The position numbers and the translations under genes are program-made. The notes beneath the pieces were generated by a model. The model was not told where the DNA came from and did no database searches. It saw only the letters and a program-made list of their open reading frames with translations. DNA of 64,000 nucleotides from Clostridia bacterium (lineage in GTDB: Bacteria > Bacillota > Clostridia > Lachnospirales > Lachnospiraceae), in the NCBI GenBank assembly GCA_003249225.1, contig QKJQ01000019.1:62001-126000 (forward strand). Direction: 5' to 3'. Shown piece by piece: positions 16,130-25,792 of the stretch (position 1 is the stretch's first letter; each line of letters begins with the position of its first letter).

Positions 16130-17476
16130 TTACTGCCGAAAACAAGTCAGCGCTTTTTCCAGGTATCCTATTGCTTTTTCATAACATTCTGCTGCCTCAT
16201 ACAGGATCGGAGCAACCATTTTACTGCGTTCTTCATCAACACCCCAGGGTGAATCCCAGGATAGATAAGGACGGGCACCTGCCAGAAGTTCTGTCTCTTT
16301 CTCAAAGTTCATGGCTGCATACTGCAGGTTCTCAAGAATCCCGCCGCCATACTTTGAGCCAACCTCACGAAGATACAGCACAGCTGCTTTTCGCACCGAT
16401 GAATACACATCATAGCAATAGGCATCTGCCACACCTCGTTCTTTGTTCTCATGCGCATATTCATCTGCCCACCGTTTATAGAATGCAATTCCCTCTCCCA
16501 CTTCTTCTTCCGGATCTGCTTCCTGTCTTGCATGCTTTACGGCTGCTTCAAGGGACTTGATCTCAGCATCTCTTGCCTGAAGCTCCGTCTTTTTCTCATG
16601 GATAAGAATGGCTCCAAAAGCAGGCGCCACTTCACAATTCACAGCTCGTTCAAAGGCATCGCGATGATACTCATCCCTGCCAAGATAAGAACCCCTGCCG
16701 ATGAATTGTTTTGCTTCCTCATCGTAGCCGCAGACGACATCCCATTCTGCATTGGTAAATGCATTCCATACCAGGGCTGGTTTTCCCTTATTGATATGCT
16801 CCTTTACCCCGGCAATCATTTCGTTCCCCACGTTATTGCCTGCCTGGTCAAAACAAGGAAGTTCCGTAATCTCATACCCGAGCTTTTGAATGAATTCTGT
16901 TGTCCACTGATCATATACACAGGTCGGACGACTTGGACACCCGCCTGCAATCTTAAACACTGAACCTGAAATGCCCAGCATATACTCTGTTGAAAGCTTT
17001 TCACCAAGATTTGTCATAATAATACGCGCACCTTCGAACAATGGATCATAATACCTGTAATTCTCAACATTTAATAATACCATCTCGTTATCTCCTCTGA
17101 TATAGTTTATCGTTAAGGTCAGATAAATGCGATCATAGTGTTTTAGTCCATCCCCACCTGACTGCCGTGCTTTTGTGGGTGTTACACGGTACAGTCTCTT
17201 AAAGGCTACCCCAAATGCGTCCGATGTCTCATATCCATACTGTAAGGCAATCTCAAGAATCTTCTTCTTTGTATTGCACAGATCCATAAGCGCAAGGGAC
17301 AGCTTCCGTCTGCGGATATATTCTGTAAGCGTGTAGCCTGTTGCCAGAACAAAGAACCGCTGAAAAAGCCCTATAGGACATACACTGATCTGAGACACCT
17401 CATCGTAGTTGATTTCTCCATCGAGATTCTTCTCAATATACCCGATAGCCTGATTAAATCGACTAATCCAATCCAT
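16130..17476 (-). CDS. AraC HTH fused to BtrH/C39-like domain
   Basis: 448 residues. Residues 1-105 are an AraC DNA-binding domain (INYDEVSQISVCPIGLFQRFFVLATGYTLTEYIR and ILEIALQYGYETSDAFGVAFKRLYRVTPT). The rest (about 130-448) resembles the BtrH N-terminal/peptidase C39-like fold: GISGSVFKI, CPSRPTCVYDQW, KGKPALVWN, WDVVCGYDEEAKQFIGRGSY. The last 150 residues are helical. Having the DNA-binding domain at the N-terminus and a papain-fold-like domain as sensor or enzyme is unusual. ATG 17474-17476 follows AAGGAGG. Its upstream region contains the 40-bp tandem repeats. Confidence 0.75.
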   Translation of the reverse strand: MDWISRFNQAIGYIEKNLDGEINYDEVSQISVCPIGLFQRFFVLATGYTLTEYIRRRKLSLALMDLCNTKKKILEIALQYGYETSDAFGVAFKRLYRVTPTKARQSGGDGLKHYDRIYLTLTINYIRGDNEMVLLNVENYRYYDPLFEGARIIMTNLGEKLSTEYMLGISGSVFKIAGGCPSRPTCVYDQWTTEFIQKLGYEITELPCFDQAGNNVGNEMIAGVKEHINKGKPALVWNAFTNAEWDVVCGYDEEAKQFIGRGSYLGRDEYHRDAFERAVNCEVAPAFGAILIHEKKTELQARDAEIKSLEAAVKHARQEADPEEEVGEGIAFYKRWADEYAHENKERGVADAYCYDVYSSVRKAAVLYLREVGSKYGGGILENLQYAAMNFEKETELLAGARPYLSWDSPWGVDEERSKMVAPILYEAAECYEKAIGYLEKALTCFRQ

Positions 17477-17599
17477 CACACACCTCCTTACAAGTAGTTT
17501 AACGAAATCCGAAAAGTTTGTCCCGTCATTTTTGGAACAGGAAAAAAGGTTATACTTTTATAAACAGACAAAATTTGTTTTTGATCGCTATATCTTTAA

Positions 17600-17775
17600 A
17601 AGCCATATATGGCATATTAATCAGATTTATTGTCTTTTTAAGCCATAAATGGCATATTAATTAGATTTATTGTCTTTTTAAGCCATATATGGCATATTAA
17701 TTAGATTGATTACTTTTCAAGTCATATATGGCACATTAATTAGATCAAAAGACTATCAAAGCCACCTATGACTTG
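17600..17775. repeat. 40-bp tandem repeats with GCCATATATGGC palindrome
   Basis: Four near-identical units begin at 17601, 17641, 17681 and 17720 (40, 40 and 39 bp apart), with a decayed fifth at 17760. Each holds GCCATATATGGC or a one-base variant followed by ATATTAATTAGATT. They fill the gap between hipA's stop and the AraC-BtrH gene's upstream region. The motif TAATATGCCATATATG recurs at 19541, upstream of hipB. Confidence 0.9.
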
Positions 17776-17802
17776 CAATCAACAAAAATACGCCGCGTTT
17801 TC

Positions 17803-19098
17803 TTATTGACTCTTTAGCTTACTTATTTCCTTTTGAACCATCTGTATTGTTTTCTCTCTGATTCCAACCTTCCGTGCAATCTCCGGCCATTCTCTGATTG
17901 CAATGATTACTTCATCGATTATCTTTTTGCATTTTTGTGCTTTTATATCCATGTTCTGTCCGCATTGAATCATATCTTCGATTTTAATAGCTGAATTCTT
18001 CCCGTTGATCGTCATCTGATGCGCCTTAAGCCATTTATTATTCAGGTCACATGCAAAGGTCACGTCATAAGCCGGTGACAAGGACCAGACACCGTTCCTG
18101 TCCATGAGAAACGATATATTTTTCACATGGTCGTCCTGATTAACAGCCAGCACATTAAACACCATTCTTTTGAAGAACTGCTCAATATCACTGTTTGGAA
18201 GTCCGATTCTTTTGGCATACAATGCCGCCATCTCGTAACTGCACAGGCAGGGAATGTCGTAATCGATGTGAGCAAGTGCTCCTAATGTCTGCATATGAAT
18301 CTTTTTACCGTTCACTCGGTCGAATCGCTTTGTCATAAAATGCTTTCTGCCGCCTTCCGGAAGCAGCCTGCATTCACTCATGGTAATGCCTGCTTTTTTA
18401 GCCATTTCATAATATGCAAATTCTATCATCGTATATTCCGGCACATCCTCCAAGTCATGATCGCCATTCTTTGTAACACCATCGAACTTAATCAGCCAGA
18501 AATCAAATCCGTCCAACGGATCGATCTGTCCGGAACGTATCTCACCGGTCTTCTCATTAAAGGCAATGACTGCTTTGGCTCTGGCCCCCCCTGCCGAAGT
18601 ACCAAGCTTCAGCAGCTGGTTATATGTCATGTCATTCTTTGCAGAAAGATGAATGCTTTCCCGATCCGCCAGGACAGACGAAGCAAACTCGACCATTCCG
18701 GCTATACTCACCAGCTCTTTCGAATCACTATGAGGACTTGTTGATGGTACATATTCCAGGGCTCCCATTCCTCGTTTTCCTGTATAACACAGACGTTCGA
18801 CCACCTGAAAAGACTCCGGTGTCCGCCCATTTGACGCAAGCCACTGGTCTATGACCGCATTTCCAAACCTGTCCGGCAAAGAGTCGGCAAGCAATCCCGG
18901 TACACCACGAAAAGCAGGGATTGCAAGTTCAGGGAATTCGTATATTCTGTTTGAAAGCGGCATCATAAGGGGTGCTATCTCCACTCCCATGCGAACAAAA
19001 TCCTTATCATATTCAAAGGATACATACCGTTTTCCCTCTTCCAGATGAAAGTACCCCACGGTTGTTCCCCAAAGCATTACAGTCGCTGTGTCGTTCAT
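17803..19098 (-). CDS. hipA: HipA-family toxin kinase
   Basis: 431 residues, full length for HipA, a serine/threonine kinase that in E. coli phosphorylates GltX and causes dormancy. The N-terminal HipA_N domain (about 1-110) is followed by the C-terminal kinase. The Gly-rich autophosphorylation loop is GTSAGGARAK (166-175), the catalytic loop NQDDHVKN (320-327) with Asp322 and Asn327, and the metal-binding Asp345 in SPAYDVT. All key residues look intact. The ATG overlaps the hipB stop by 4 bp (ATGA), the translational coupling typical for this pair. Confidence 0.95.
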   Translation of the reverse strand: MNDTATVMLWGTTVGYFHLEEGKRYVSFEYDKDFVRMGVEIAPLMMPLSNRIYEFPELAIPAFRGVPGLLADSLPDRFGNAVIDQWLASNGRTPESFQVVERLCYTGKRGMGALEYVPSTSPHSDSKELVSIAGMVEFASSVLADRESIHLSAKNDMTYNQLLKLGTSAGGARAKAVIAFNEKTGEIRSGQIDPLDGFDFWLIKFDGVTKNGDHDLEDVPEYTMIEFAYYEMAKKAGITMSECRLLPEGGRKHFMTKRFDRVNGKKIHMQTLGALAHIDYDIPCLCSYEMAALYAKRIGLPNSDIEQFFKRMVFNVLAVNQDDHVKNISFLMDRNGVWSLSPAYDVTFACDLNNKWLKAHQMTINGKNSAIKIEDMIQCGQNMDIKAQKCKKIIDEVIIAIREWPEIARKVGIREKTIQMVQKEISKLKSQ

Positions 19099-19445
19099 TC
19101 CTTCTCATCTCCCCACAAGATATTCCTTTCGAACTTTTCGGTTTCAGTTTTTCTAACTCGCTGTCTTTGTGGTAAAGTCGCCTTTTCTTTCAGGTAATAG
19201 GAAGGTCTTTTTAACGGATCCGGAATCAGCATATCAAGATTAGAATCAAGTCCCAGTGCAATCAGTATCTTTATCAGATTTCCAAACTGCACATCTTCCC
19301 CATTCTCCATCCTTGAAATGCTGCGAATGGCAACACCGGAACGATCCGCCAATTCACTCTGTGATAACGGATAATCAACTCGGTAGGCTTTCAGTCTTGC
19401 GCCAATCTCAGCCAGTGCACTGTGAGAAGATAAATATTTATTCAT
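19095..19445 (-). CDS. hipB: HipB-family antitoxin, XRE HTH
   Basis: 116 residues. The HTH (about 12-68) reads LSQSELADRSGVAIRSISRMENGEDVQFGNLIKILIALGL. The C-terminal tail is basic and ends near a tryptophan (ILWGDEKE), reminiscent of the HipB tail that packs against HipA. It should neutralise HipA and autorepress the operon. ATG 19443-19445 follows AAAGAGGTGAAGG. A 28-bp perfect inverted repeat with an 8-bp centre overlaps its predicted -35 box. Confidence 0.93.
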   Translation of the reverse strand: MNKYLSSHSALAEIGARLKAYRVDYPLSQSELADRSGVAIRSISRMENGEDVQFGNLIKILIALGLDSNLDMLIPDPLKRPSYYLKEKATLPQRQRVRKTETEKFERNILWGDEKE

Positions 19446-19480
19446 ACCTTCACCTCTTTTTACTAGTATTTGTTGAATCC

Positions 19481-19509
19481 AGTCTATCACATATCTTTAT
19501 AAAATGCAA
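19481..19509 (-). promoter_or_regulatory. Predicted hipBA promoter
   Basis: Minus-strand TTGCAT (19504-19509) and TAGACT (19481-19486), 17 bp apart, 36 bp upstream of the hipB start. The -35 lies inside the inverted repeat at 19498-19525. Confidence 0.5.
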
Positions 19510-19525
19510 TATTACGCATTTTATA
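19498..19525. promoter_or_regulatory. Candidate HipB operator (10-N8-10 inverted repeat)
   Basis: TATAAAATGC and GCATTTTATA are perfect inverted arms around 8 bp. E. coli HipB operators are TATCC-N8-GGATA, so both the spacing and the leading TAT match. Confidence 0.7.
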
Positions 19526-19540
19526 TATTCTTACATTGTC

Positions 19541-19560
19541 TAATATGCCATATATGACAT
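19541..19560. repeat. Single copy of the GCCATATATGGC-like motif upstream of hipB
   Basis: TAATATGCCATATATGACAT shares TAATATGCCATATATG exactly with the reverse complement of the units at 17600-17775. Confidence 0.75.
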
Positions 19561-19628
19561 GTATTCTATCCAGAGTATCTACTTTTGTTACGTCACACTG
19601 CTGAAGAATTCGAGATCTGCTTTATCAA

Positions 19629-19680
19629 AAAAGCAACTTCTTTCATCAGATGTACTCTTTCCGATAAAAGAAATTGCTTT
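19629..19680 (-). terminator. Terminator of the polysaccharide utilization operon
   Basis: Minus strand: AAAGCAATTTCTTT pairs with AAAGAAGTTGCTTT around an approximately 22-nt loop, followed by TTTGAT. It lies 73 bp past the GH35 stop. Confidence 0.7.
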
Positions 19681-19753
19681 CTATTCAATGAGGAACTCCT
19701 CAATAATCCATAAACTTCTGCTTCAATGGTTCTTACTTCATTGTGGCCTTGTT

Positions 19754-22057
19754 CTAAAATTGAATCGCTTTTTCATAGACCGGTACCAGGACCGCTTTCT
19801 CCAGTTCACCGACAGCAGATTCCATTCTTTCAAATCTGCCCGCCATTGTAGTCTCAGCCTCGATCACAACACCTTCTTTTCTGGGGGTAATGCAGATGGT
19901 CATCTTTTCCTTTGCTAGTTCTTCTGCGATATCCTTGCAACCGATCTCCCATACACTTCCATTGTTGAATTGGTCTGAAATCATTCGGTTTCCAAGGAAA
20001 GCATGTCCGATATCTCCTTGGTAGGAAAGACGAAGAAGTACTTCTTTCTTTCCTTCCATAAATTCTTTCGGGAACTGTATGGTATATCTGGTCGGTCCGA
20101 CCTGCTCAATCACAAGATCGCTGCCTTCTTTTCCTTCCGTTCTGCTTTTTACCTCGCAGCCTTCAAAGATTCCTTCTTGTATCTTACATACGCCTACCTG
20201 TTCCTGTGTAGTAAGAAAATCAATTCCAGGATAGCTCACAATTCTGCTGCCACCATCTTCTGACTGTACACGGATGCAGTCTTCTTCCCAGAGAACTGTC
20301 TGCTCTGACAGAACAAGATAGTCATTTCCTTTGAAGGAAACTTTTGATGCAATCCTGCTGTCGTTCTGGGTAAGTGTTAGGATCGTGACGTTGCCTTTCA
20401 AGCCTTCCACGGTAAATAAACTCGATCTGTCCTCCGGTGCACTGACCTTCCTGTCTTCAAATTCATAAACAGGCTGTAAGCCTTCCGGCATAAAGAATAC
20501 ATAGGTCGTGTGACCCTGATTTTTCAAAATGGTAAGCGGCTGCGTGGTTGCGGATACCAAAAGTACTCCCTCGAGGTCCAGATTGACCGGGAGGATCGCA
20601 TTTTCACCGGATGCCAGCGATATGTCAAAGCTTATTTCTTTTTCTTTTACATGTAACAGGATCTGTTCGTGCTTCTTCTCATGCATTACGGCATGATCCT
20701 GAAAGTTATTCAGGAACAGGAATCCTCTTATTATTGAATCTTTTGATGACTCAGGGTTATCAAATTCAGCCATTCTAAGGGAAAAACGAAGCGTATCAAG
20801 ATCTGTCGGATCAATTGTTTCCGCACCTTTTGGCAATACCGTTTTCATCCTGCAGAGCGTGTCTGCAAAACTGTCCGTGAACATATGAAGTCTTCGCAGT
20901 CTCTGATAGGAAGGCCGAAGCTGTCCAAACTCACCGATTGCTGCCTGATAATCGTAAGAGACCTTCGATACCTGTCCTTCATTTAAGAAACCACCGGTCG
21001 ATGTAAGCGGGTTCGTACCCCCCTTGAACATATAATAGCCAAGGAAATTGCAGCCGGATGCCAGCTTGATATTGGCCATGGCATCTACACTTTCAAAGGG
21101 AAGCTGGAAACGATACAAATAGGAACACATCATACCGCCGCCCATTTCACAGCAAAAGTATGGTACCTGTTCCGGCTGGTATCTTGGTTCAAAGTTATAG
21201 GTCTCCGGAATTTCATTGTTATGATGGTCTCTGTAGATATATTCTTCGGTCGCTGGATGCGGCCCTTTGTGATTCGGGAAGATCCATGGACGATACGGGT
21301 AACCGCCCCATAACGGAAGCATATCATCGATCGGTGCATACGCACCGCCCCAGGCGGTTGCTGTGTAGAATGGTGTAATGATACCCGCATTCACCGCAAT
21401 CTCCTTGATTTTCTTCATGTAAGGCTCTTTTTCCGTACCAGCCGGAACCCATTCATTGGAGACACCGTTCGTCATTTCCCACGGTGCGCCGGCATGCATG
21501 AACTCATTGTCGATCTGTGTTCCGATAATCGGTCCGCCGTCTTTATAGTATAAACCTTTCATCTGCTCGCCATACTGGCCAAACAGCTTTGTTACGCACT
21601 GTAAAAATCCTTCGTTCAGGCTTCTTACTTCAAAGGGCTTTCCATACATCCAATCCGGGAAGCCACCGTTTCTTACTTCCCCATGGGCAAATGGTCCGAT
21701 CCGCACAATGACGTAAAGGCCAAGGGAACCGCAGATTTCAATGAACTTTCGAAGATTTCTTCTGCCGTCGAACCGGTACGTTCCTTCTGTTTCTTCGTGG
21801 TGATTCCAGAACAGATACGTTGATATGATATTAATGCCGGCCTGTTTCATCTTGATCAATTCATCCCGCCAGTCGGCAGCCTTTACCCTGGAGTAATGAC
21901 ATTCACCGCTGACCGGATAAAATGGTTTGTGGTTCTTCTCCATATAGTAATTTGTAAAAGAGAGATATTCATTCTGCGGATTCGTTCCTGAGAATTTTTC
22001 CGGTAATGCTGTAATGTTCTTATTTTTAAAACTGGTCAAATCAACTTCGTACTTCAC
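19754..22057 (-). CDS. GH35 beta-galactosidase
   Basis: 767 residues. The GH35 TIM barrel fills the N-terminal half: PVSGECHYSR, FWNHHEETEGTYRFDGRRNL, GPFAHGEVRNGGFPDW. The acid/base Glu is in TQIDNEF and the nucleophile Glu in YFCCEMGGGM. The C-terminal half is beta-sandwich material. There is no signal peptide, so it should release terminal beta-galactose from imported oligosaccharides in the cytoplasm. The start is GTG 22055-22057 with SD GAGGAG 6 nt upstream. It is the last gene of the locus, followed by a terminator. Confidence 0.92.
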   Translation of the reverse strand: MKYEVDLTSFKNKNITALPEKFSGTNPQNEYLSFTNYYMEKNHKPFYPVSGECHYSRVKAADWRDELIKMKQAGINIISTYLFWNHHEETEGTYRFDGRRNLRKFIEICGSLGLYVIVRIGPFAHGEVRNGGFPDWMYGKPFEVRSLNEGFLQCVTKLFGQYGEQMKGLYYKDGGPIIGTQIDNEFMHAGAPWEMTNGVSNEWVPAGTEKEPYMKKIKEIAVNAGIITPFYTATAWGGAYAPIDDMLPLWGGYPYRPWIFPNHKGPHPATEEYIYRDHHNNEIPETYNFEPRYQPEQVPYFCCEMGGGMMCSYLYRFQLPFESVDAMANIKLASGCNFLGYYMFKGGTNPLTSTGGFLNEGQVSKVSYDYQAAIGEFGQLRPSYQRLRRLHMFTDSFADTLCRMKTVLPKGAETIDPTDLDTLRFSLRMAEFDNPESSKDSIIRGFLFLNNFQDHAVMHEKKHEQILLHVKEKEISFDISLASGENAILPVNLDLEGVLLVSATTQPLTILKNQGHTTYVFFMPEGLQPVYEFEDRKVSAPEDRSSLFTVEGLKGNVTILTLTQNDSRIASKVSFKGNDYLVLSEQTVLWEEDCIRVQSEDGGSRIVSYPGIDFLTTQEQVGVCKIQEGIFEGCEVKSRTEGKEGSDLVIEQVGPTRYTIQFPKEFMEGKKEVLLRLSYQGDIGHAFLGNRMISDQFNNGSVWEIGCKDIAEELAKEKMTICITPRKEGVVIEAETTMAGRFERMESAVGELEKAVLVPVYEKAIQF

Positions 22058-22230
22058 TGTATTCTCCTCGCTCTATTCAAAATATTTCATTTTCTGTCAT
22101 GTAATCAGGTCAATGCAATACCGGATATTGCAATGTTCCAGGATCTGTGAAGCCCTCCGGTACTGGATTTTCTGCTTCATTATACTGAAAAATATTTCAA
22201 TAAGCAAGTAATTAAATTTTCGTCCATACC

Positions 22231-25200
22231 TTATCGTTCTGCATCCAGCCTCATCATTACTTTATTCTCATAACCTGCTGCTATCCTAATAGGCGGTTTG
22301 CAGTAATTCCCCCAGGATATCTGCGGATAATTCCATGCATTGTTAATGATCATAGCCACTTCATCCTGATACTGTCCGGATAGAATGCAGAAGTAATCAA
22401 TAACAATGTAGCTGTCTTTTGCTTCCGGCGATTTTTCTCCGGTCGGGCAGATCCGTATCGTATGCTCGCCTTCTGACAGGTCCGTTATAGAAAAGATCGG
22501 TATCTGATACTTTTTGTCCGTACCGGATGCACTTCCCGGGAATTCAACGCCGTTAACTTTCTGGTTAACCTTGTTATCGATCAGCTTACCGTCAATGCTG
22601 ACACTGGCATATCCATAGATCGTATCGACTGATCCATACCAGATGATACCTGTGCCGGTAAAGCTAAGCTCCAGAAAACTTTCAGGGTCTTTTGACCAGA
22701 CTTCATGCAGAGACCGGCTGCCGGTCAGGTCTGTCTGTGTGACCCATGTTCCCTGATATTTTATTCTGTTATCCTGCGAATATACAAGGGAATCCGGGTG
22801 CAGCACAGTCTCCATTCTGACTGCGTGGCTGCCATCCGACAATGCCGTTAGGCATCCCATATTCTCTCCGCCGGCAGTCGCCTCCCGGATGAATTCTTTT
22901 GAACTCCGAAAATCATTGCTCCCAAGCTTGTTTACTGCATAAGGACCAAACAATGCATAACTTTTTGCTTCTTCTGCCCAGCTTACCACCGGAAGTTCAA
23001 ATGCTGAAAGATCTTTACCCGGATTCTTTTGTGCAATTCCTTTTCGTCTTGCAATATGATCGTCTGGATAGACCGACCACAATCCATCCTTCTCCCATGA
23101 CAGCCAGTTTGTATTTCCATTCATCGTATAAGCAACACCCAGTTCGTCAATCCCACCGCAGTCAACGCCGACACGCAGCTTAATTTCTCTTGGCATGGTA
23201 ACATACAGCCGTTCAATCCTGTAAGCAGTCTCAATCAGTCCACTGCTGTCAATCTTGAGCGTAAATCTCACATCCATTGTACCTTCGTAACTTCCTTCAA
23301 TCTGAACTACCGCCAGACTGACCCCCTGTGTGTAGAAAAAAGCAGATAACTTCCACGTACCAAGTTTTAGGTAAGGCACATTAAGTACCGGCCCGTTCGT
23401 GATAACTGGTTTTCCGTCTATGCTTCCCTTTACAATCATACCGGATTTCTTTGAAAATGTGATAGCTATATGCTGGGATGTAAGCAGCACACTCTCTTTA
23501 TCTTCCCGAATCTGAATTTCTCCCTGGTTTGAAAATTCAGGAAGCTTTTTAGCAAAAGGACTTTTGTAAAGATCATCGTATAAACTGTTCTTTGATGCCG
23601 TTTCGAGCTTCTCTTTCTTCTCAGGAAAAGAAACCTCTGTCAAAAGCGGCAGTTCATATTCATCGACCTGAATACCTCTTGCATCAACAAACTTTAGTTT
23701 CATTGTTCTTCCATTACTCTCTGAGCCATTCCTTTCCATTATTGCTGTTCTTTGCAGATGGTGTGCCTGTTCCTTTGTAAGTGTTATGTTCCATTCCCTG
23801 GTTTCAAATGGTTTCAGGTCAGGACCGCTCAGTGTTCCGGACATAGTATCGCACTCCCATGTAAGGCGAACCTCCGAAAGATTCGTATGACAGAAGCGAT
23901 TCTCGATCTGCAGGGTAAAAAAAGCCGTGTCTTCTTTGTTTTTTTCATTAAATGTATCATTATTTCTGCCTTCATCCGACGTACTTTTCTGTTCCTTTGA
24001 TTTCTTTACTTCATCTATGCTGCCACAAAGTACTGCTTCCCTGTTCCATAGTTTGATTGGGGAATAAGCTTTTCTTGTAAGATAGTGTTCCGGTTTTTTT
24101 CTCCGATAAACATCTATGATTCCCCATTCCAGTGCCGTATCCTGACCATTTACCACATTTACCTCGTCTATGCCTGCCCATATGGCACCGCCAAGCGCAC
24201 CTTTCGTATTCCAGATCTTATCCCAGAATAACCTGATGCTTTCTCCCCAGAAGTTCCGGACATTCGGATCCCGTCTGTGCTCCGTTCTGTTATAACAGGG
24301 AATATGCGCATATTCGTCATGCAGAACAGGGAGTTCATATCCAAAGGCTCCGCCAACACTGACATTATCACAGAGCTTTGCCAGGTCCTCTTCCAGATTG
24401 GAGTAGTGTATGCTCCACACATCGATTGGTTCGTGCTCTTCCCGCATGGTCATCGGGTAGCTGAACTTTGTCAGCCTGCTCGGATCTGTTTTGTGTACAT
24501 AGTGGTTCAGGAGGTCAAAGTTGTAACCCCCAAAGGATTCGTTGCACAATGACCAGATCAGTATGCTTGGATGGCTCATATCTCTCGCCGCGGTCTCTGC
24601 AAAATTCGAAAGATACCGGTCTGTCTGCTCCGGGTCTCTCTGGGTATAGTCTAACGACCTTGCAATAAAAGCCAGACCCATCTCAAGTTCCACATAGATC
24701 CCATACTTATCGCACAAATCAAGAAAGTATTCACTGCAGGGGTAGTGGGAGGTACGAATGTAATTACAGTTCGCTTCCAGGAATAGTGAGACGTCCTGCT
24801 CGATGTCTGCCTTCGTTATGCACCGTCCGCCTTTCATTGATATCTCGTGGCGGCAAGACCCACGCAGCTTGATCTCATCTCCATTTACAAAGACCTGATT
24901 CTTCCTTCGTTCAATCTGCCGGAAACCAAAGGTGCGCATGACGGTCTCAAGCAACGCTCCATTATCATAGATCTGTGCCGTAAGTGTATAGAGATTCGGA
25001 TGTTCCGAATCCCATTTTGCCGGAGCTGGCACCGGAATTTTTATTGTTTCTGTTTCTCTGTCCTTTTGGAAAATGAGCCGCTCCGGGAAAACAAAACGTT
25101 CCCCTCTGTCTGAAGTAAGTACAAAGTCTGCGTAAATGCTGTTATCAGCTTGTTCGATTCCTTCCACTGACATCATGACTTCCATAAGCGCATCCGTATA

Positions 25201-25722
25201 GGCAGTGTCCGTAAATGTTGTTCTGACATGCAGGCTCGTTGCATGAACCTTTGGTACGAAAAACAATTTGACGCTGTGAAGGATTCCCCCAAAGGAAAAG
25301 GAACACACTTTATCCACACCGGGGTAAAGCTCCACGGTCAGAACGAATGATTTCTTCCCCTTAAGGTACGCTGTAATGTTGCTGTTAAAGGTCAGAAACG
25401 AGTTCCAATGCTCCATCACGAAGCTGTCATCAACATAAATCCTGGTATATCCATTAATTCCTTCAAAACGCAGAATCTTGTCAAAATTCTCTGCGCCCTG
25501 AGGCAGTTCAACGGTTTTAGTCAGAACAAAACAAGTCTTCTTGTATCCCTTTGTCACTGAGATATCAAAAGGCACCGTTACTTCTTCCTCCGGTTCACTT
25601 GTGTTCTTATTTCGAAGGTTCCAGATACCGTCGAGCAACATAGTCTGCGGCGGAATGATCTGAGACAGTATGGGTTCCGGTACCAACTGCGTCCATTGCG
25701 GTTCATTTGCTTGTATTTTCAT
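22231..25722 (-). CDS. GH2 beta-galactosidase-like enzyme, catalytically complete
   Basis: About 1163 residues. Sugar-binding, immunoglobulin-like and TIM-barrel GH2 domains fill residues 20-590. The acid/base Glu395 lies in WSLCNES and the nucleophile Glu470 in HDEYAH, as in LacZ. The C-terminal part (about 690-1163) includes the beta-gal small-chain-like region and a terminal approximately 160-residue beta-sandwich module that the neighbouring GH2 also carries. No signal peptide is seen. ATG 25722 (GGAGAG at 5 nt) is chosen; a TTG at 25812 overlapping the upstream gene lacks an SD. Specificity (galactoside, glucuronide or other) is not decided. Confidence 0.88.
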   Translation of the reverse strand: MKIQANEPQWTQLVPEPILSQIIPPQTMLLDGIWNLRNKNTSEPEEEVTVPFDISVTKGYKKTCFVLTKTVELPQGAENFDKILRFEGINGYTRIYVDDSFVMEHWNSFLTFNSNITAYLKGKKSFVLTVELYPGVDKVCSFSFGGILHSVKLFFVPKVHATSLHVRTTFTDTAYTDALMEVMMSVEGIEQADNSIYADFVLTSDRGERFVFPERLIFQKDRETETIKIPVPAPAKWDSEHPNLYTLTAQIYDNGALLETVMRTFGFRQIERRKNQVFVNGDEIKLRGSCRHEISMKGGRCITKADIEQDVSLFLEANCNYIRTSHYPCSEYFLDLCDKYGIYVELEMGLAFIARSLDYTQRDPEQTDRYLSNFAETAARDMSHPSILIWSLCNESFGGYNFDLLNHYVHKTDPSRLTKFSYPMTMREEHEPIDVWSIHYSNLEEDLAKLCDNVSVGGAFGYELPVLHDEYAHIPCYNRTEHRRDPNVRNFWGESIRLFWDKIWNTKGALGGAIWAGIDEVNVVNGQDTALEWGIIDVYRRKKPEHYLTRKAYSPIKLWNREAVLCGSIDEVKKSKEQKSTSDEGRNNDTFNEKNKEDTAFFTLQIENRFCHTNLSEVRLTWECDTMSGTLSGPDLKPFETREWNITLTKEQAHHLQRTAIMERNGSESNGRTMKLKFVDARGIQVDEYELPLLTEVSFPEKKEKLETASKNSLYDDLYKSPFAKKLPEFSNQGEIQIREDKESVLLTSQHIAITFSKKSGMIVKGSIDGKPVITNGPVLNVPYLKLGTWKLSAFFYTQGVSLAVVQIEGSYEGTMDVRFTLKIDSSGLIETAYRIERLYVTMPREIKLRVGVDCGGIDELGVAYTMNGNTNWLSWEKDGLWSVYPDDHIARRKGIAQKNPGKDLSAFELPVVSWAEEAKSYALFGPYAVNKLGSNDFRSSKEFIREATAGGENMGCLTALSDGSHAVRMETVLHPDSLVYSQDNRIKYQGTWVTQTDLTGSRSLHEVWSKDPESFLELSFTGTGIIWYGSVDTIYGYASVSIDGKLIDNKVNQKVNGVEFPGSASGTDKKYQIPIFSITDLSEGEHTIRICPTGEKSPEAKDSYIVIDYFCILSGQYQDEVAMIINNAWNYPQISWGNYCKPPIRIAAGYENKVMMRLDAER

Positions 25723-25792
25723 TGCTTCTCTCCATTCCTGTGTGGTAGAAGGAATATTCCTTCTCGTTATTCTTACCTCTGTCAAATCGGAA

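Noticed and set aside
17600..17775. CRISPR array
   Set aside because: The 40-bp units follow each other without unique spacers and no cas gene is present.
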